The position numbers were made by a program, and so were the translations under genes. DNA of 64,000 nucleotides from Epithemia pelagica (taxonomy: Eukaryota; Bacillariophyta; Bacillariophyceae; Surirellales; Surirellaceae). Shown piece by piece: positions 63,027 through 64,000 of this stretch (positions are counted from its first letter, which is position 1; every line of letters begins with the position of its first letter). Below the pieces are notes generated by a model that was not told the origin of the DNA, made no database searches, and worked only from the letters and a program-made list of their open reading frames with translations. Location: contig OX337239.1 in the NCBI GenBank assembly GCA_946965045.2, positions 3,123,268 through 3,187,267 on the forward strand. Direction: 5' to 3'.

Positions 63027-63722
63027 CATGCTGATGTTTCTCCCTTTCCTACATCGACATCAGCTCGTAAACGCGCAAGGTCCAATGGAGTTTATTTCTC
63101 TAGTGGTATCAGCGGTCATGCGCCTCCATTCCATTCTCTCATCACACACATCCAAAAATGTCGATCTCACACTACACCCAATATAGTATCTAGCCATAAC
63201 TTGAGAAATAACAAAACCTGCACTACAATTTACATTTGTCCTTAGCAGTGTTCAACAGACTGCAAAACCGGACCTATCCGAATGACCATGGGAACCTCCC
63301 TCCACGGAACGGCCGCCTCATTCGGACATTCTACGAACAACTCATCGTGTGAAATGGAAAACCACCTCACAATGAGAGGTTATGAGCCCAAGCGGTTCCA
63401 CTGGGTTGTAACAGTATTCACCTTACTGATGACCGTCAGCATATCGATGAGAATTGATTTACTTATGGATTCATTCGTGGTACGACATATCTTACCTGTG
63501 CCCCTTTTACGAATCCGAACTCTACTGCGACCAACCTTCGGCAACTGGGAATCACCCTTGCAGTTGGAAACTTGGTCCACCAACCAAATCACTTCTTCGC
63601 TTTGCCCAACACGATCTAGCGCACGGGAGCTACCACTCACTTTTTGGACCGATCCAAAACAGCTACGTGCTTACCGTATACTTTCATCATTGAAACCTTT
63701 ACCTTTGCTTACCTTTGCGACC
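63027..63722. other. end of the array and unrelated DNA
   Basis: 63027-63090 is the untranslated remnant of the K16 tail. 63091-63107 (TTTATTTCTCTAGTGGT) is a stub of D2. From 63108 the sequence matches nothing else in the window and has no clear gene; it may be the leader of the next gene or a mobile element whose left part starts here. Confidence 0.45.
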
Positions 63723-64000
63723 ATGAAGATCCCTACGCCTGTTTCTACCCCCAAGAAGTCTTCTGGAGTTGGTTCTCTCTCGGCAGATACCCAGATCAAC
63801 GGCATCGCTTTGACGGCTACGAAGAATCGCTCGTTCGAACTTGGAGCCTTCGCTGATACTGTCTCCCCAGCCTATCGCAGTTCTTTGACGGGCAAGACCT
63901 TGTTTGACTTTCGAAACGAAGCTGTTACTGGCCTTACTCCTCCTTTCAGCTTCACGTGGGCAGTTGTTAGTACGACTGATGACAAGTCCTTCTTTGAAGA
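63723..64000 (+). CDS. unrecognised protein, N-terminal 92 aa (runs off right edge)
   Basis: My translation from ATG 63723 is open to the window edge: MKIPTPVSTPKKSSGVGSLS, then TATKNRSFELGAFADTVSPA, then FSFTWAVVSTTDDKSFFE. Third-position use is C/T-rich and composition is protein-like, unlike the noisy frames around it. I recognise no family. It could be the first protein of a retroelement or a host gene beyond the array. Confidence 0.45.
   Translation, partial: MKIPTPVSTPKKSSGVGSLSADTQINGIALTATKNRSFELGAFADTVSPAYRSSLTGKTLFDFRNEAVTGLTPPFSFTWAVVSTTDDKSFFE

Noticed and set aside
63104-63115. TGGTATCAGCGG resembling a copia primer-binding site (complement of initiator tRNA-Met)
   Set aside because: The first letters belong to the D2 stub (CTAGTGGT), there is no LTR directly before it, and the match ends after nine bases.

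Overview
The window looks like nuclear DNA of a eukaryotic microbe, most probably a diatom or other stramenopile. Coding regions are long and intron-free, base composition is balanced, there are no bacterial-style operons, and the left edge carries a Ty1/copia-type polyprotein of the kind I associate with diatom genomes. A pennate diatom would fit, but the species is a guess. No rRNA, tRNA or CRISPR array was seen.

The core of the window (4.8-63.0 kb) is a head-to-tail array of sixteen members of one kelch-repeat protein family, all on the + strand, named K1-K16 here. A complete member has about 380-405 residues: a conserved N-terminus (MTTTLKEQAWQSGL-type), six kelch motifs each with a GG doublet (a six-bladed beta-propeller) and usually a lysine/arginine-rich C-terminal tail. 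K7, K10, K12 and K15 are complete with tail. K2, K5 and K8 are complete propellers without the normal tail. K6 and K9 stop just after the last blade. K14 is shifted by a 77-bp duplication but keeps a long open frame. K1, K4, K11 and K13 carry frameshifts or nonsense codons. K3 and K16 have lost their 5' ends.

The intergenic DNA is also repetitive. Three kinds of upstream module are recognisable: A, with a CATAAATT box 29-32 nt before the ATG; B, with a GTATCTTTTAC dyad; and C, with CATAAATG 37 nt before the ATG. Three kinds of downstream module (D1, D2, D3) follow the genes. They occur in many combinations, so the array looks like the product of repeated unequal exchange and gene conversion. 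Several two-gene blocks are duplicated: K3-K4 with K5-K6, K4-K5 with K12-K13, and K6-K7 with K9-K10. These paralogous blocks serve as empty-site references for transposon insertions.

Mobile elements: (1) a copia-like polyprotein running off the left edge (1-2584, minus); (2) an 0.83-kb element with 60-bp inverted ends carrying the C-terminal part of a tyrosine recombinase (12438-13270), next to a 103-bp near-perfect palindrome; (3) a 6-kb two-gene DNA element (about 24394-30388) encoding a large zinc-finger transposase-like protein and a convergent lysine-rich protein, both interrupted by in-frame stops; (4) a 1.54-kb PIF/Harbinger-like element (40899-42436) with 41-bp inverted ends and a 3-bp TGA target duplication, verified against a paralogous empty site. 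An unrecognised open frame runs off the right edge (63723-64000).
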